Shown here: in pieces, positions 1-5,108 of the stretch
Layout: the number at the start of each line of letters is the position of its first letter
How positions within the stretch are numbered: position 1 is the first letter of the stretch
Assembly: GCA_030598425.1 (NCBI GenBank)
Contig: JAUVPY010000247.1
Coordinates: 1-5,108, forward strand
Length of the DNA: 5,108 bases
Origin: Anaerolineae bacterium
GTDB taxonomy: Bacteria; Chloroflexota; Anaerolineae; 4572-78; NAK82
Reading direction: 5' to 3'
Position numbers and translations under genes: made by a program
The notes under the pieces: generated by a model
What the model was told of the DNA's origin: nothing
Seen by the model: only the letters and a program-made list of their open reading frames with translations
Databases searched by the model: none

Positions 1-97
1 CCTGGCGCAGGTAGGTCATCAAATCCTCTTTGGTGAGTGCCTGCTCCTCTATCATAGCCGATATGTTCTCGGCGGTGAGCGATACAGTTGCTTCCAT
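1..97 (-). CDS. Unrecognised protein, N-terminal fragment (32 codons, runs off left edge)
   Basis: The frame starts at ATG 97-95 and stays open to the window edge. The peptide begins MEATVSLTAENISAMIEE and continues through a charged, helix-prone stretch ending TKEDLMTYLRQ. I chose this ATG over the in-frame one two codons upstream (103-101) because GGAGG at 110-106 lies 8 nt from it and only 2 nt from the other. There is no signal peptide and no membrane segment. The family is not identifiable from 32 residues. The acidic 'LTxEDLxxxL' style occurs at the N-terminus of some IS256-type transposases and of many small regulators, but that is a loose impression, not a call. It follows deoR on the same strand, about 75 bp behind its stop and directly behind a terminator, with almost no room for a promoter of its own. 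That it is a real gene is supported mainly by the strong ribosome binding site and clean frame. Confidence 0.6.
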   Translation of the reverse strand, partial: MEATVSLTAENISAMIEEQALTKEDLMTYLRQ

Positions 98-105
98 TTT
101 CATAT

Positions 106-110
106 CCTCC
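106..110 (-). promoter_or_regulatory. Ribosome binding site of the left-edge gene
   Basis: GGAGG is read on the minus strand at 110-106, 8 nt upstream of ATG 97-95. It is the strongest Shine-Dalgarno match seen among the genes here and decides between two in-frame ATG codons three bases apart. Confidence 0.65.
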
Positions 111-122
111 GTTTTTTCGTCG

Positions 123-158
123 AAAACCTTCCCGGAAGTTTTGGAACGTCCGGGAAGG
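123..158 (-). terminator. Rho-independent terminator after deoR
   Basis: A perfect 10-bp inverted repeat (CCTTCCCGGA at 127-136, TCCGGGAAGG at 149-158) can extend past one mismatch by three more pairs to a 4-nt loop. On the minus strand it is followed at once by TTTT (126-123). The plus-strand side has no T run, so it is directional and ends the deoR transcript 15 nt after its stop codon. The T run is short, so termination may be partial. The next gene's start codon lies only 26 nt beyond it. Confidence 0.8.
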
Positions 159-172
159 TGAATGCGTAATGT

Positions 173-946
173 TCAAACCAAAACCACTTCAATTCCCAAC
201 GAGCGAATCTGCTCGACTGAATCAGGGGGTGCGTGATGGTCAGTGATCACGCTGTGGATCTGCCCTGGGTGGGCAAACGAAGCCAGGCCCACTTGGCCCC
301 ACTTGGTCGCGTCCAGCACGGCGACGACCTGACGGCACACAGCCACCAGCGGACGCTTAACGTCGGCCTCTTCGGCGCTGACATCGGTCAAGCCCTCGGG
401 GAGGCTGATACCGTGCGCGCCGAAGAATCCCTTTTGAATGTTGTACTTGCGTAGCATCTCCAAGCCGTCAGTCCCAACCAGTGAAGCCGTGTCACGCCGC
501 AGCGTGCCACCCAACATCACCAGCATCACATCGCGGGCATCGAGCATCTCTTGAGCGACGGCCAAACCATTGGTGATAATGGTCAAATGGCGATGGTCTT
601 TCAGATGCAGCGCGATGGCTAGTGCGGTACTGCTACTGTCGAGGAAGATGGCATCACCATCGGCGACCAGCGCTGCGCCGGCTTCGCCGATGCGGCTCTT
701 CTCCTGGACCTGTCGCTGACGACGCGATGCCAGCGACAGGTCATACAGACCGCGCGCGGCGGGTACGGCGCCACCGTGAGTACGTACAATCAGGTTACAT
801 TCAGCAAGAGCCTGCAGGTCAGAGCGGATGGTCACCTCCGATACGCTGAACTGCCGGCTGAGTTCAGCGACCGTGACCCGGCCGCGCTGGCCGACTTCTC
901 TTAATATTTCTTGGCGACGCTCTTCGAGGTATAGGTCCCTATGCAT
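173..946 (-). CDS. DeoR/GlpR-family transcriptional repressor of sugar metabolism
   Basis: This is a full-length DeoR-family regulator: 257 residues, the usual family length being about 250. The N-terminal winged helix-turn-helix (about residues 8-60) carries the family signature, with recognition helix [13 protein letters not shown] (35-47) followed by LIVRTHGGA (52-60). The rest is the DeoR-type sensor domain, an isomerase-like fold that binds phosphorylated sugars. It has DSSST (103-107), TNG (125-127), GGTLR (146-150), the GAHGIS...GLTDVS stretch (176-190) and LDATKW (211-216). Members typically repress sugar catabolic genes until a sugar-phosphate binds. With fucI nearby, a fuculose-type phosphate is a reasonable but unproven effector. 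The start ATG 946-944 gives the standard N-terminus. Its ribosome site is weak (GGA 8 nt upstream). It has its own promoter with an overlapping inverted repeat, suggesting autoregulation, and a terminator directly behind it, so it is probably monocistronic. Confidence 0.95.
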   Translation of the reverse strand: MHRDLYLEERRQEILREVGQRGRVTVAELSRQFSVSEVTIRSDLQALAECNLIVRTHGGAVPAARGLYDLSLASRRQRQVQEKSRIGEAGAALVADGDAIFLDSSSTALAIALHLKDHRHLTIITNGLAVAQEMLDARDVMLVMLGGTLRRDTASLVGTDGLEMLRKYNIQKGFFGAHGISLPEGLTDVSAEEADVKRPLVAVCRQVVAVLDATKWGQVGLASFAHPGQIHSVITDHHAPPDSVEQIRSLGIEVVLV

Positions 947-992
947 CTCTGGAATCCAGCGGCCACTTCAAATTTTACCACTTGATTTCGGC

Positions 993-1028
993 TTCTTTCA
1001 TTTTAACATGTAATGAAAGTTCTGTCAA
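993..1028 (-). promoter_or_regulatory. Sigma70-type promoter of deoR
   Basis: On the minus strand TTGACA (1028-1023) is a perfect -35 box, followed by exactly 17 bp and TAAAAT (1005-1000), a 5/6 match to the -10 box. The predicted transcription start is near 993, giving a leader of about 47 nt before the deoR ATG at 946. It is by far the best promoter match in the window and lies in the gap behind the UroD-like gene. deoR can therefore be transcribed independently of the genes upstream. Confidence 0.75.
995..1019. promoter_or_regulatory. Candidate DeoR operator overlapping the deoR promoter
   Basis: A perfect 8-bp inverted repeat, CTTTCATT (995-1002) and AATGAAAG (1012-1019), has a 9-bp spacer. 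It covers the promoter spacer and the -10 box, where a bound protein would block RNA polymerase. TTTC(A/G)TT half-sites are typical of operators of several DeoR-family members such as AgaR, so autorepression by the downstream gene product is the simplest reading. The symmetry and overlap are seen directly; the binding is inferred. No second full copy was found upstream of the other genes in this window. Confidence 0.6.
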
Positions 1029-1070
1029 GTAATGTGGCAGGTGCAGTTGGGTGTCAGCGTCGGGTGAATG

Positions 1071-2117
1071 TCAAGCTTGAACAGTTTTGGGAGCATCACA
1101 AAAAGCTTGAAACACTTCGTCTGGGGTTTCTGCCGGGACCTCGCAACCGGCGCTCAACATATACTTGGTCCCTTGAGCGAGGGAAATACACTGATGCGCC
1201 CATTCACGGCACTGGTCAGGCGTCGCCTGCATGACGTGGGAAACGGGGTCCAGATTGCCCTTGAAGCATTTGTCGTGACCTGCATACACGTCCCGTGCCT
1301 CGGACAAAGGAACCAGGTGATCGACGTTGAAGAGATCTGCTCCCGACGTGGCCATTTTGCCCAGTAGGTGAGTCGTATTCCCACAAATGTGAAGTTTGAC
1401 CAATCCCCCGGCCTCGTGGATAGCTCGGCAAACCTTCTGTTCGTAGGGCAGCGCGAATTCCGAATACATAGCCGACGAAATCAAGGAGGCCGCCGCATCC
1501 CCGGCTCCGATCATATCCGCGCCAGCTTCGACCTGGGCCAGGGCGAAGTCAATAACGATCTCGGTCAGATGGGCCAAGATGCGATGCGCAAGGGCCGGAT
1601 CATCCATAAGCAGTACCATAAATTCCGAAACACCGCACACGGAGCACGCTTCCGCGAAAGGCATATCGATCCAGCCCAACGCGGCCACGTTACCCGCCAC
1701 ACCGTTTACCAGTTCAGACACCCCGAGCACTCGATCGCCCATTCTGCTCTTCGGGCTTGTAGGATCGGGGCGGCCCAGCTTATCCAGATCAGCATCAGAG
1801 GCGATCAGCGGCTTTCGCAAATAGGGTGGCTTATCCTCAGGATAAACCATCTCTCCGCCCAAGACCCGGGCCAAATCCCCAGACACGCGGAAGGCATCTG
1901 AACACGCGGTGATGGCATCCAGATCAAAGCGCTCCTGGACCAGCAATTGCGCTTCAGCCAACGCCCTGCCATTGGTCGCAAATTCTCTGTAGGTAATGCC
2001 GGCTCGATCAACCGCCAGGAACATCAAAACAGGGAAAACGGGAATCCGGTCCGCAGGTTCGCCCTTCAGTGCCGCCATGAAACGTTCACGATGTGTCATC
2101 GAGCTAAGCTGTGTCAT
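1071..2117 (-). CDS. UroD-superfamily protein, corrinoid/methylcobamide methyltransferase-like (MtaA/CmuA type)
   Basis: A single-domain protein of the uroporphyrinogen decarboxylase superfamily, 348 residues from ATG 2117. An in-frame ATG at 2141 would add 8 residues; I prefer 2117 because GGGAG at 2130-2126 lies 8 nt from it. Residue numbers here count from the longer form. The N-terminus MTHRERFMAALKGEPADRIP (15-34) is the classic opening of the free-standing UroD-like group. The arginine-rich PGRYxxE region of true HemE is absent, so a haem role is unlikely. HICGN (His251, Cys253) together with Cys333 in SAGCEVP forms the His-x-Cys...Cys zinc site that activates a thiol in MtaA/MtbA and CmuA-like enzymes, which transfer methyl groups between corrinoid proteins and coenzyme M or folate. 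No corrinoid-protein gene is visible here. It is cytosolic, with no membrane segments. The substrate is unknown. No terminator is visible behind it before the deoR promoter. Confidence 0.9.
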   Translation of the reverse strand: MTQLSSMTHRERFMAALKGEPADRIPVFPVLMFLAVDRAGITYREFATNGRALAEAQLLVQERFDLDAITACSDAFRVSGDLARVLGGEMVYPEDKPPYLRKPLIASDADLDKLGRPDPTSPKSRMGDRVLGVSELVNGVAGNVAALGWIDMPFAEACSVCGVSEFMVLLMDDPALAHRILAHLTEIVIDFALAQVEAGADMIGAGDAAASLISSAMYSEFALPYEQKVCRAIHEAGGLVKLHICGNTTHLLGKMATSGADLFNVDHLVPLSEARDVYAGHDKCFKGNLDPVSHVMQATPDQCREWAHQCISLAQGTKYMLSAGCEVPAETPDEVFQAFCDAPKTVQA

Positions 2118-2125
2118 TTGGTTGT

Positions 2126-2130
2126 CTCCC
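2126..2130 (-). promoter_or_regulatory. Ribosome binding site deciding the start of the UroD-like gene
   Basis: GGGAG is read on the minus strand, 8 nt upstream of ATG 2117-2115. The alternative ATG at 2141 has only AAGG two bases away, which is too close for good initiation. It lies inside the frame of the longer form. Confidence 0.55.
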
Positions 2131-2188
2131 GAGTATTCCATTACCTTTTCTCAGTTCTGCATACTGGCCCGACACCGTGCAAACCGGT

Positions 2189-2283
2189 TAGGCCGTGTTG
2201 ACATTTTGTCATTGTCCTCTGAGACTCCGGCGAAAAGTCTGATGATGTCTCTCTGGTGCCAATTCAAATGTCAACACTACCTA
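2189..2283. repeat. 95-bp element with 18-bp terminal inverted repeats (MITE-like or structured leader)
   Basis: The arms 2189-2206 and 2266-2283 match in 16 of 18 positions. The core GTGTTGACATTT (2195-2206) and AAATGTCAACAC (2266-2277) is a perfect 12-bp inverted repeat, and after two mismatches TAGG (2189-2192) pairs with CCTA (2280-2283). Both outermost dinucleotides are TA, the target duplicated by IS630/Tc1-mariner elements, so a small non-autonomous element fits. In a minus-strand transcript one of the two mismatches becomes a U-G pair, giving a nearly unbroken 18-bp stem. A second small hairpin, AGACT (2222-2226) with AGTCT (2236-2240), sits inside. It fills much of the gap between the aldo/keto reductase gene and the UroD-like gene and contains no open frame. 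The pairing is seen directly; mobile or RNA function is inference. Confidence 0.55.
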
Positions 2284-2321
2284 GTCAGCCCCGACCACAA
2301 AGCCCAGACGCGCGTCGATCT

Positions 2322-3278
2322 TCATGATTCCGGCGCCACCGCGCCGGGGTCTTGGTTTTCTGGGCGGCCCTCTATCCAGACGACGTTGGCGACAGGCTCG
2401 ATCATGTGTAGGACTTCGGCCAGGATCTCCGGGTCTGGGGCGACTCCCACTGATTTGACGTTGTTGTCTACGTGCTTGACTTTGCTCATACCCACCAAAG
2501 TGGTGGCCACGTAGTCGTGCTGCAAAACATATTGCATCGCCAAATCAGCGATGTCGACTCCTCGACTTCGACAATAACGGGCTACCTGCCGCCCAACTTC
2601 AAGAACTCGTCTGGGAGCTGGATGCCAGTCGGGCGCGCCTTTCTCGGTCAGCACACGCATGTGCAGCGGTGAAGCGTTGATCAGGCCAATGCCTTTCCGC
2701 TTGGCCGCCGGTGTCAAGACGTCGTCTATGGTGGTATCCATCAGGTTGTAGCGACAGTAGGACAAGATGGTGTCAACTTCGGCGGCTTCAGCCACAGCCT
2801 TCAACACGTGAAGCGGATAGCCCGTGATACCCACGAATCGGACCTTGCCCTGTTGCTTCAGCTTATGCATCGCTGGAAGTGTTTCGTTGATAATTTGTTC
2901 TTTGTCCCCGAACTCAATGTCGTGAGCCTGGAACACGTCAATGTAATCCGTCTTCAATCGGTCCAAGCTTTCTTCCACCGACTCGATGATGCGTTTGGCC
3001 GAGAAGTCGAACTCATCAATATCGTAACGTCCCGCTTTGGAAGCCAGAATCACCTTGTCCCGGTAGCCGTCCAGAGCCTCACCCAGGCGAGTTTCAGCCA
3101 AAGTACGCCCATAAAAGGGGGCCACATCAAAGTAATTGATGCCTCTCGCTATGGCGTAATGAACAGCTCTGTTTCCCTCATCAGGATCGATTTGGCCATA
3201 TTCGTGGCCAAGAGATGCCGCTCCAAATCCGACGATGGAAACCTTCAGTCCCGTGGTGCCTAATACCCTGTAAATCAT
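2322..3278 (-). CDS. Aldo/keto reductase, L-galactose / L-fucose dehydrogenase type
   Basis: A complete aldo/keto reductase of 318 residues, a cytosolic NAD(P)-dependent TIM-barrel enzyme. The catalytic tetrad is intact: Asp51 and Tyr56 (FDVAPFYG), Lys81 (LASKAGRYD) and His119 (FQAHDIEFG). The segments GFGAASLG, DFSAKRI, SLDRLKTDYIDV, HDIEFG, ILSYCRYN, NASPLHMRVLTEKGAPDWHP and VGMS closely follow the plant L-galactose dehydrogenase subfamily, which also includes bacterial L-fucose and D-threo-aldose 1-dehydrogenases. These oxidise the C1 hydroxyl of the sugar to an aldonolactone. L-fucose is 6-deoxy-L-galactose, so next to fucI an L-fucose substrate is likely. Reduction of L-lactaldehyde, made later in fucose breakdown, is an alternative I cannot exclude. 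The start ATG 3278-3276 gives the standard N-terminus (MIYRVLGTTGLKVS), but no clear ribosome site precedes it. About 550 bp of non-coding and relic sequence separate it from fucI. Confidence 0.93.
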   Translation of the reverse strand: MIYRVLGTTGLKVSIVGFGAASLGHEYGQIDPDEGNRAVHYAIARGINYFDVAPFYGRTLAETRLGEALDGYRDKVILASKAGRYDIDEFDFSAKRIIESVEESLDRLKTDYIDVFQAHDIEFGDKEQIINETLPAMHKLKQQGKVRFVGITGYPLHVLKAVAEAAEVDTILSYCRYNLMDTTIDDVLTPAAKRKGIGLINASPLHMRVLTEKGAPDWHPAPRRVLEVGRQVARYCRSRGVDIADLAMQYVLQHDYVATTLVGMSKVKHVDNNVKSVGVAPDPEILAEVLHMIEPVANVVWIEGRPENQDPGAVAPES

Positions 3279-3426
3279 TTTTGATATCTTGACTGTATCC
3301 TGTTCTTGCGGGGTTGTTGCCTTGATCCACGTTTCAAATGAGGAGCGAGAGACTGCCTCGAAGAACCATCGTCTTAGAAAATCCCCGGGTTAGCCGATGC
3401 GTTCCTTTCTATCTGCGGGCTACCTG

Positions 3427-3445
3427 AAAGGTCGGCTGGCCGACC
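3427..3445 (-). terminator. Weak terminator-like hairpin behind the epimerase relic
   Basis: GGTCGG (3430-3435) and CCGACC (3440-3445) form a 6-bp GC-rich stem with a CTGG loop. Reading the minus strand, it is followed by only three T residues (3429-3427). It starts 5 nt after the stop codon of the aldose-epimerase remnant, which is where that gene's terminator would have been. The short T run makes efficient termination doubtful. Confidence 0.4.
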
Positions 3446-3450
3446 GAGGA

Positions 3451-3711
3451 TCAGCCAGCCAGTACTTGGGTGACCTTCTCCTCCACACGTTGAGCCTCGT
3501 CCGGCGTCAGGGCACCCATCTCCAACTCGAATTGGAATACACCCTTGGCCGGAACCACTTTGATATTCCCCTTAGCCTTCTCGGCCAGATACCCTTCTGG
3601 CTCGGCGGTGGCAGGCAGGATAAGGCCCAACGCGTCTTGATCGCCCGTGCGAGAAATCCAGCGAACGCCCGTGTCCAGTTGATCAGGGCGATGACGAATT
3701 TCTATATTGTG
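3451..3711 (-). pseudogene. C-terminal remnant of a probable aldose 1-epimerase (mutarotase)
   Basis: Reading the minus strand toward TGA at 3453-3451, a frame encodes about 86 protein-like residues. They include IEIRHRPDQLDTGVRWISR, then DALGLILPATAEPEGY, GNIKVVPAKGVFQFELEMG and ALTPDEAQRVEEK. The 'LPATAEPEGY...GN...VPAKG...F.LEMG' pattern resembles the C-terminal strands of aldose 1-epimerase-like proteins, whose full length is about 280-350 residues. The match is from memory of the family pattern. The frame is open only back to a TGA at 3765-3763 and has no ATG, GTG or TTG before the middle of the conserved part, so it cannot make a normal protein. The missing N-terminal three quarters cannot lie upstream, because a palindromic repeat, a hairpin and fucI follow within 120 bp. 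It is best read as a deletion relic. A mutarotase would suit this sugar cluster. Confidence 0.6.
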
Positions 3712-3765
3712 ACGAACGACAAGGGACGAAGGACGAAAGAGCCTTCGAGACTGGTCCGTTCGTCA
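3710..3765. repeat. 56-bp nested palindrome with GGACGAA direct repeats
   Basis: The outer arms TGACGAACG (3710-3718) and CGTTCGTCA (3757-3765) pair perfectly over 9 bp. The inner arms CGAAGG (3727-3732) and CCTTCG (3742-3747) pair over 6 bp around nearly the same centre. GGACGAA occurs twice in tandem (3724-3730, 3731-3737), with a related GACGAACGAC unit at 3711-3720. The pattern looks like a dispersed extragenic palindromic repeat; GACGAAGGA-type repeats are, as far as I recall, frequent between genes in some Chloroflexota. It lies exactly at the broken 5' edge of the epimerase remnant, so it may mark the deletion joint. Function is unknown. Confidence 0.5.
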
Positions 3766-3768
3766 TTA

Positions 3769-3807
3769 AACGGGCAGGCAGGACATAAAATATCCTGCCT
3801 GCCCGTT
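3769..3807 (-). terminator. Strong hairpin behind fucI (terminator or mRNA 3' end structure)
   Basis: AACGGGCAGGCAGGA (3769-3783) and TCCTGCCTGCCCGTT (3793-3807) form a perfect 15-bp stem with a 9-nt AT-rich loop, beginning 21 nt after the fucI stop. On the minus strand the stem ends in GTT and is followed by TAATGACG, so the T run is very short. It may end or stabilise the fucI transcript rather than act as a classic intrinsic terminator. The plus-strand side has no T run either. Confidence 0.6.
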
Positions 3808-3828
3808 ACCCTTCAGCTTCTCCCATAT

Positions 3829-5108
3829 CTAGTACTGGCCGTACAGAGGCCCGAAATTGGCACACGCCCTAAAGTCGGCGCCTTGGGGGTCCATCGCCCC
3901 AAACGTCGCCCAAGTGTTGGGTCGGAAGACCTTCTCCTCGGGCACGTTGTGCATGTAGACCGGAATGCGCAGCATCGAGGCCAGGGTGATCAGGTCGGCA
4001 CCGATGTGGCCGTAGCTGAGCGAGCCATGGTTGGCTCCCCAGTTGTACATCACCGTGTACGCATCCCGGAACGGCCCACTACCGGTAAGCCTGGGCACAA
4101 ACCAGGTGGTTGGCCATGTCGGGTTAGTGCGCTCATCCAGAATGTGGTGAGCATCTTCCGGTATCTCGACGGTAGACCCTTCCGCGAGTTGCAGGACCGG
4201 CCCCAATCCCTTGACCAGATTGAGCCGGGACATGGTGACCGGCATGCCGCCGCGCGTCAGGAACTTGGTGGACCAGCCGCCGCCTCGGAAATACTCGGTG
4301 ATACCCGCGTGCCAAGTGACGGCATCCAGGCATGCTTCTGCCTCATCCGGAGTGACCTCCCAATAGGGTTTGATCGCCGGCTTGCCGTCAATCGAACCCC
4401 GACCGGTGCCGTCCAGGGCAGCCGGGCCGGAGTTGATCAGGTGCAGAATGCCACCCGCCGCCTCGCCGGTCAGATCGAGGCCAGTCACCCGCTTGACAGC
4501 TTCCAGGCTCCAATAGGTACGCACGTCAGCGAATATCTGGGCCGTGCCCGTCAAGAGATGACCAAAGAGCATACAAATCCCGTTGAGGGCATCGTTTTCG
4601 GTGGCCACGACGTGAGGCTGGCGAATGCCGTTCCAATCGAAGGAGGTGTTGAGGATGGCTTCCATGAAGTCGCCGTTGGGGTAGTGGTCGGTCCACTGAC
4701 GCTGACCCTGGAAACCGGCGACGATGGCGTTGCGCCCCAGGGCCTCCTCGCCATATCCCAATTCCTCCAGTCTGGGATTGGCCACCATCAGGTCGCGAGC
4801 AATCAAGGCCATTTTCACCGAAGTTGCCCAGTCTTCGTCTTTCTGAGCCCGGCTGCGTTGCCCCTCAGGGGGGTTGTAGTCCTTTCCTTCCGGGCAGTTG
4901 TCTTTGACCCAGGCCAAGGCCCGCTCGAATTCGTCTTTGTCGTAGATCTCCTCGTCTATGCGGCGGACAAACTCGGTCATGTCCACCGCTTCCACCCGCA
5001 TGCCCAGGTAGCTCTCGAAGAGCGATTGATCCACGATGGACCCGGCAATGCCCATGGACACGCCGCCCATCGAAAGGTACGACTTTCCGCGCATCCTGGC
5101 CACCGCCA
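3829..5108 (-). CDS. fucI: L-fucose isomerase, C-terminal ~425 residues (runs off right edge)
   Basis: FucI (EC 5.3.1.25) is a cytosolic Mn-dependent ketol isomerase. It converts L-fucose to L-fuculose, and often D-arabinose to D-ribulose, as the first step of the isomerase pathway. Visible residues align throughout with the second and third domains of the E. coli enzyme (591 residues): [121 protein letters not shown] and the C-terminal NFGPLY. The metal ligands known from E. coli (Glu337, Asp361, His528) correspond to Glu in ATEND, Asp in FADV (24 residues later, as in E. coli) and His in WGANH, all present. The stop is TAG at 3831-3829. About 165-170 N-terminal residues lie outside the window; the GTG at 5103-5101 is internal, not a start. 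The gene appears intact as far as seen. Confidence 0.97.
   Translation of the reverse strand, partial: AVARMRGKSYLSMGGVSMGIAGSIVDQSLFESYLGMRVEAVDMTEFVRRIDEEIYDKDEFERALAWVKDNCPEGKDYNPPEGQRSRAQKDEDWATSVKMALIARDLMVANPRLEELGYGEEALGRNAIVAGFQGQRQWTDHYPNGDFMEAILNTSFDWNGIRQPHVVATENDALNGICMLFGHLLTGTAQIFADVRTYWSLEAVKRVTGLDLTGEAAGGILHLINSGPAALDGTGRGSIDGKPAIKPYWEVTPDEAEACLDAVTWHAGITEYFRGGGWSTKFLTRGGMPVTMSRLNLVKGLGPVLQLAEGSTVEIPEDAHHILDERTNPTWPTTWFVPRLTGSGPFRDAYTVMYNWGANHGSLSYGHIGADLITLASMLRIPVYMHNVPEEKVFRPNTWATFGAMDPQGADFRACANFGPLYGQY

Noticed and set aside
949..959. CTGGAATCCAG palindrome at the deoR ribosome site as an operator or RNA switch
   Set aside because: With arms of only 4-5 bp and a 1-3 nt loop, this is too short to separate from chance, and a better operator overlaps the promoter.
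1368..1901. 177-codon plus-strand open frame
   Set aside because: It lies wholly antisense to the UroD-like gene, whose translation matches a known family throughout. The plus-strand peptide is arginine/histidine-rich, matches nothing known to me and has the look of a shadow frame.
1071..2117. Annotation as HemE, uroporphyrinogen decarboxylase
   Set aside because: It lacks the arginine-rich N-terminal motif of HemE and carries the H-x-C...C zinc site of methyltransferase-type relatives; no haem gene is nearby.
2246..2274. TTGACA at 2274-2269 (minus strand) as a -35 box for the UroD-like gene
   Set aside because: At 16-19 bp spacing there is no acceptable -10 box (GAGACA, AGACAT). The hexamer is part of the inverted-repeat arm.
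2307..2316. Palindrome GACGCGCGTC just behind the reductase stop as a terminator
   Set aside because: It has no loop and no T run, and the flanks do not extend the symmetry.
1996..2514. 172-codon plus-strand open frame spanning the reductase/UroD-like gap
   Set aside because: It overlaps the antisense ends of two well-supported genes and the inverted-repeat element. The peptide is low-complexity and unlike any protein I recognise, so it is treated as chance.
2263..3340. Shared 8-mer TTCAAATG upstream of both the UroD-like gene (2263-2270) and the reductase (3333-3340)
   Set aside because: About one such match is expected by chance between two regions of this size, and the flanking bases do not agree.
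3334..3369. 11-residue minus-strand ORF in the reductase leader as a leader peptide
   Set aside because: There is no ribosome binding site, no run of regulatory codons and no attached attenuator hairpin.
3829..5103. GTG at 5103-5101 as the start of fucI
   Set aside because: The frame continues upstream to the window edge, the homologous enzymes have about 165-170 more residues before this point, and the GTG corresponds to an internal valine.

Overview
The window is a moderately GC-rich bacterial segment with every recognisable gene on the minus strand, so transcription runs from high to low coordinates. Gene content points to an L-fucose (or related 6-deoxyhexose / L-galactose) utilisation locus. 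The short GGACGAA-type intergenic repeats and the free-standing methyltransferase-like UroD protein recall Chloroflexota (Anaerolineae-like) genomes. That taxonomic guess rests on gene style only and is weak.

Layout in transcription order. (1) 5108-3829: the C-terminal ~425 residues of L-fucose isomerase FucI, running off the right edge. (2) 3828-3279: a 550-bp gap without an intact gene. It holds a perfect 15-bp hairpin behind fucI, a 56-bp nested palindrome with GGACGAA repeats, a start-less C-terminal remnant of what looks like an aldose 1-epimerase, and a small GC hairpin behind that remnant. The last ~150 bases before the next gene (3279-3429) show nothing I recognise, not even a convincing promoter. 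(3) 3278-2322: an aldo/keto reductase of the L-galactose dehydrogenase / L-fucose dehydrogenase type. (4) 2321-2118: an intergenic region dominated by a 95-bp element with 18-bp imperfect terminal inverted repeats bounded by TA dinucleotides (MITE-like, or a leader RNA structure). (5) 2117-1071: a UroD-superfamily protein with the His-x-Cys...Cys zinc site of corrinoid methyltransferases. (6) 1070-947: a well-formed sigma70 promoter (TTGACA-17-TAAAAT) overlapped by an 8-bp inverted repeat. (7) 946-173: a full-length DeoR-family repressor. (8) 158-123: a rho-independent-type terminator. (9) 97-1: the first 32 codons of an unrecognised gene running off the left edge.

How the parts may work together: FucI isomerises L-fucose to L-fuculose, the aldo/keto reductase could oxidise the same sugar (or L-galactose) to its lactone, and an aldose epimerase would have supplied the right anomer before it was lost. 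DeoR-family repressors usually sense phosphorylated sugar intermediates, and this one probably represses itself and perhaps the sugar genes. The UroD-like protein is the odd member. It may belong to methyl-group metabolism rather than haem synthesis, which raises the untested idea that methylated sugars are handled here.
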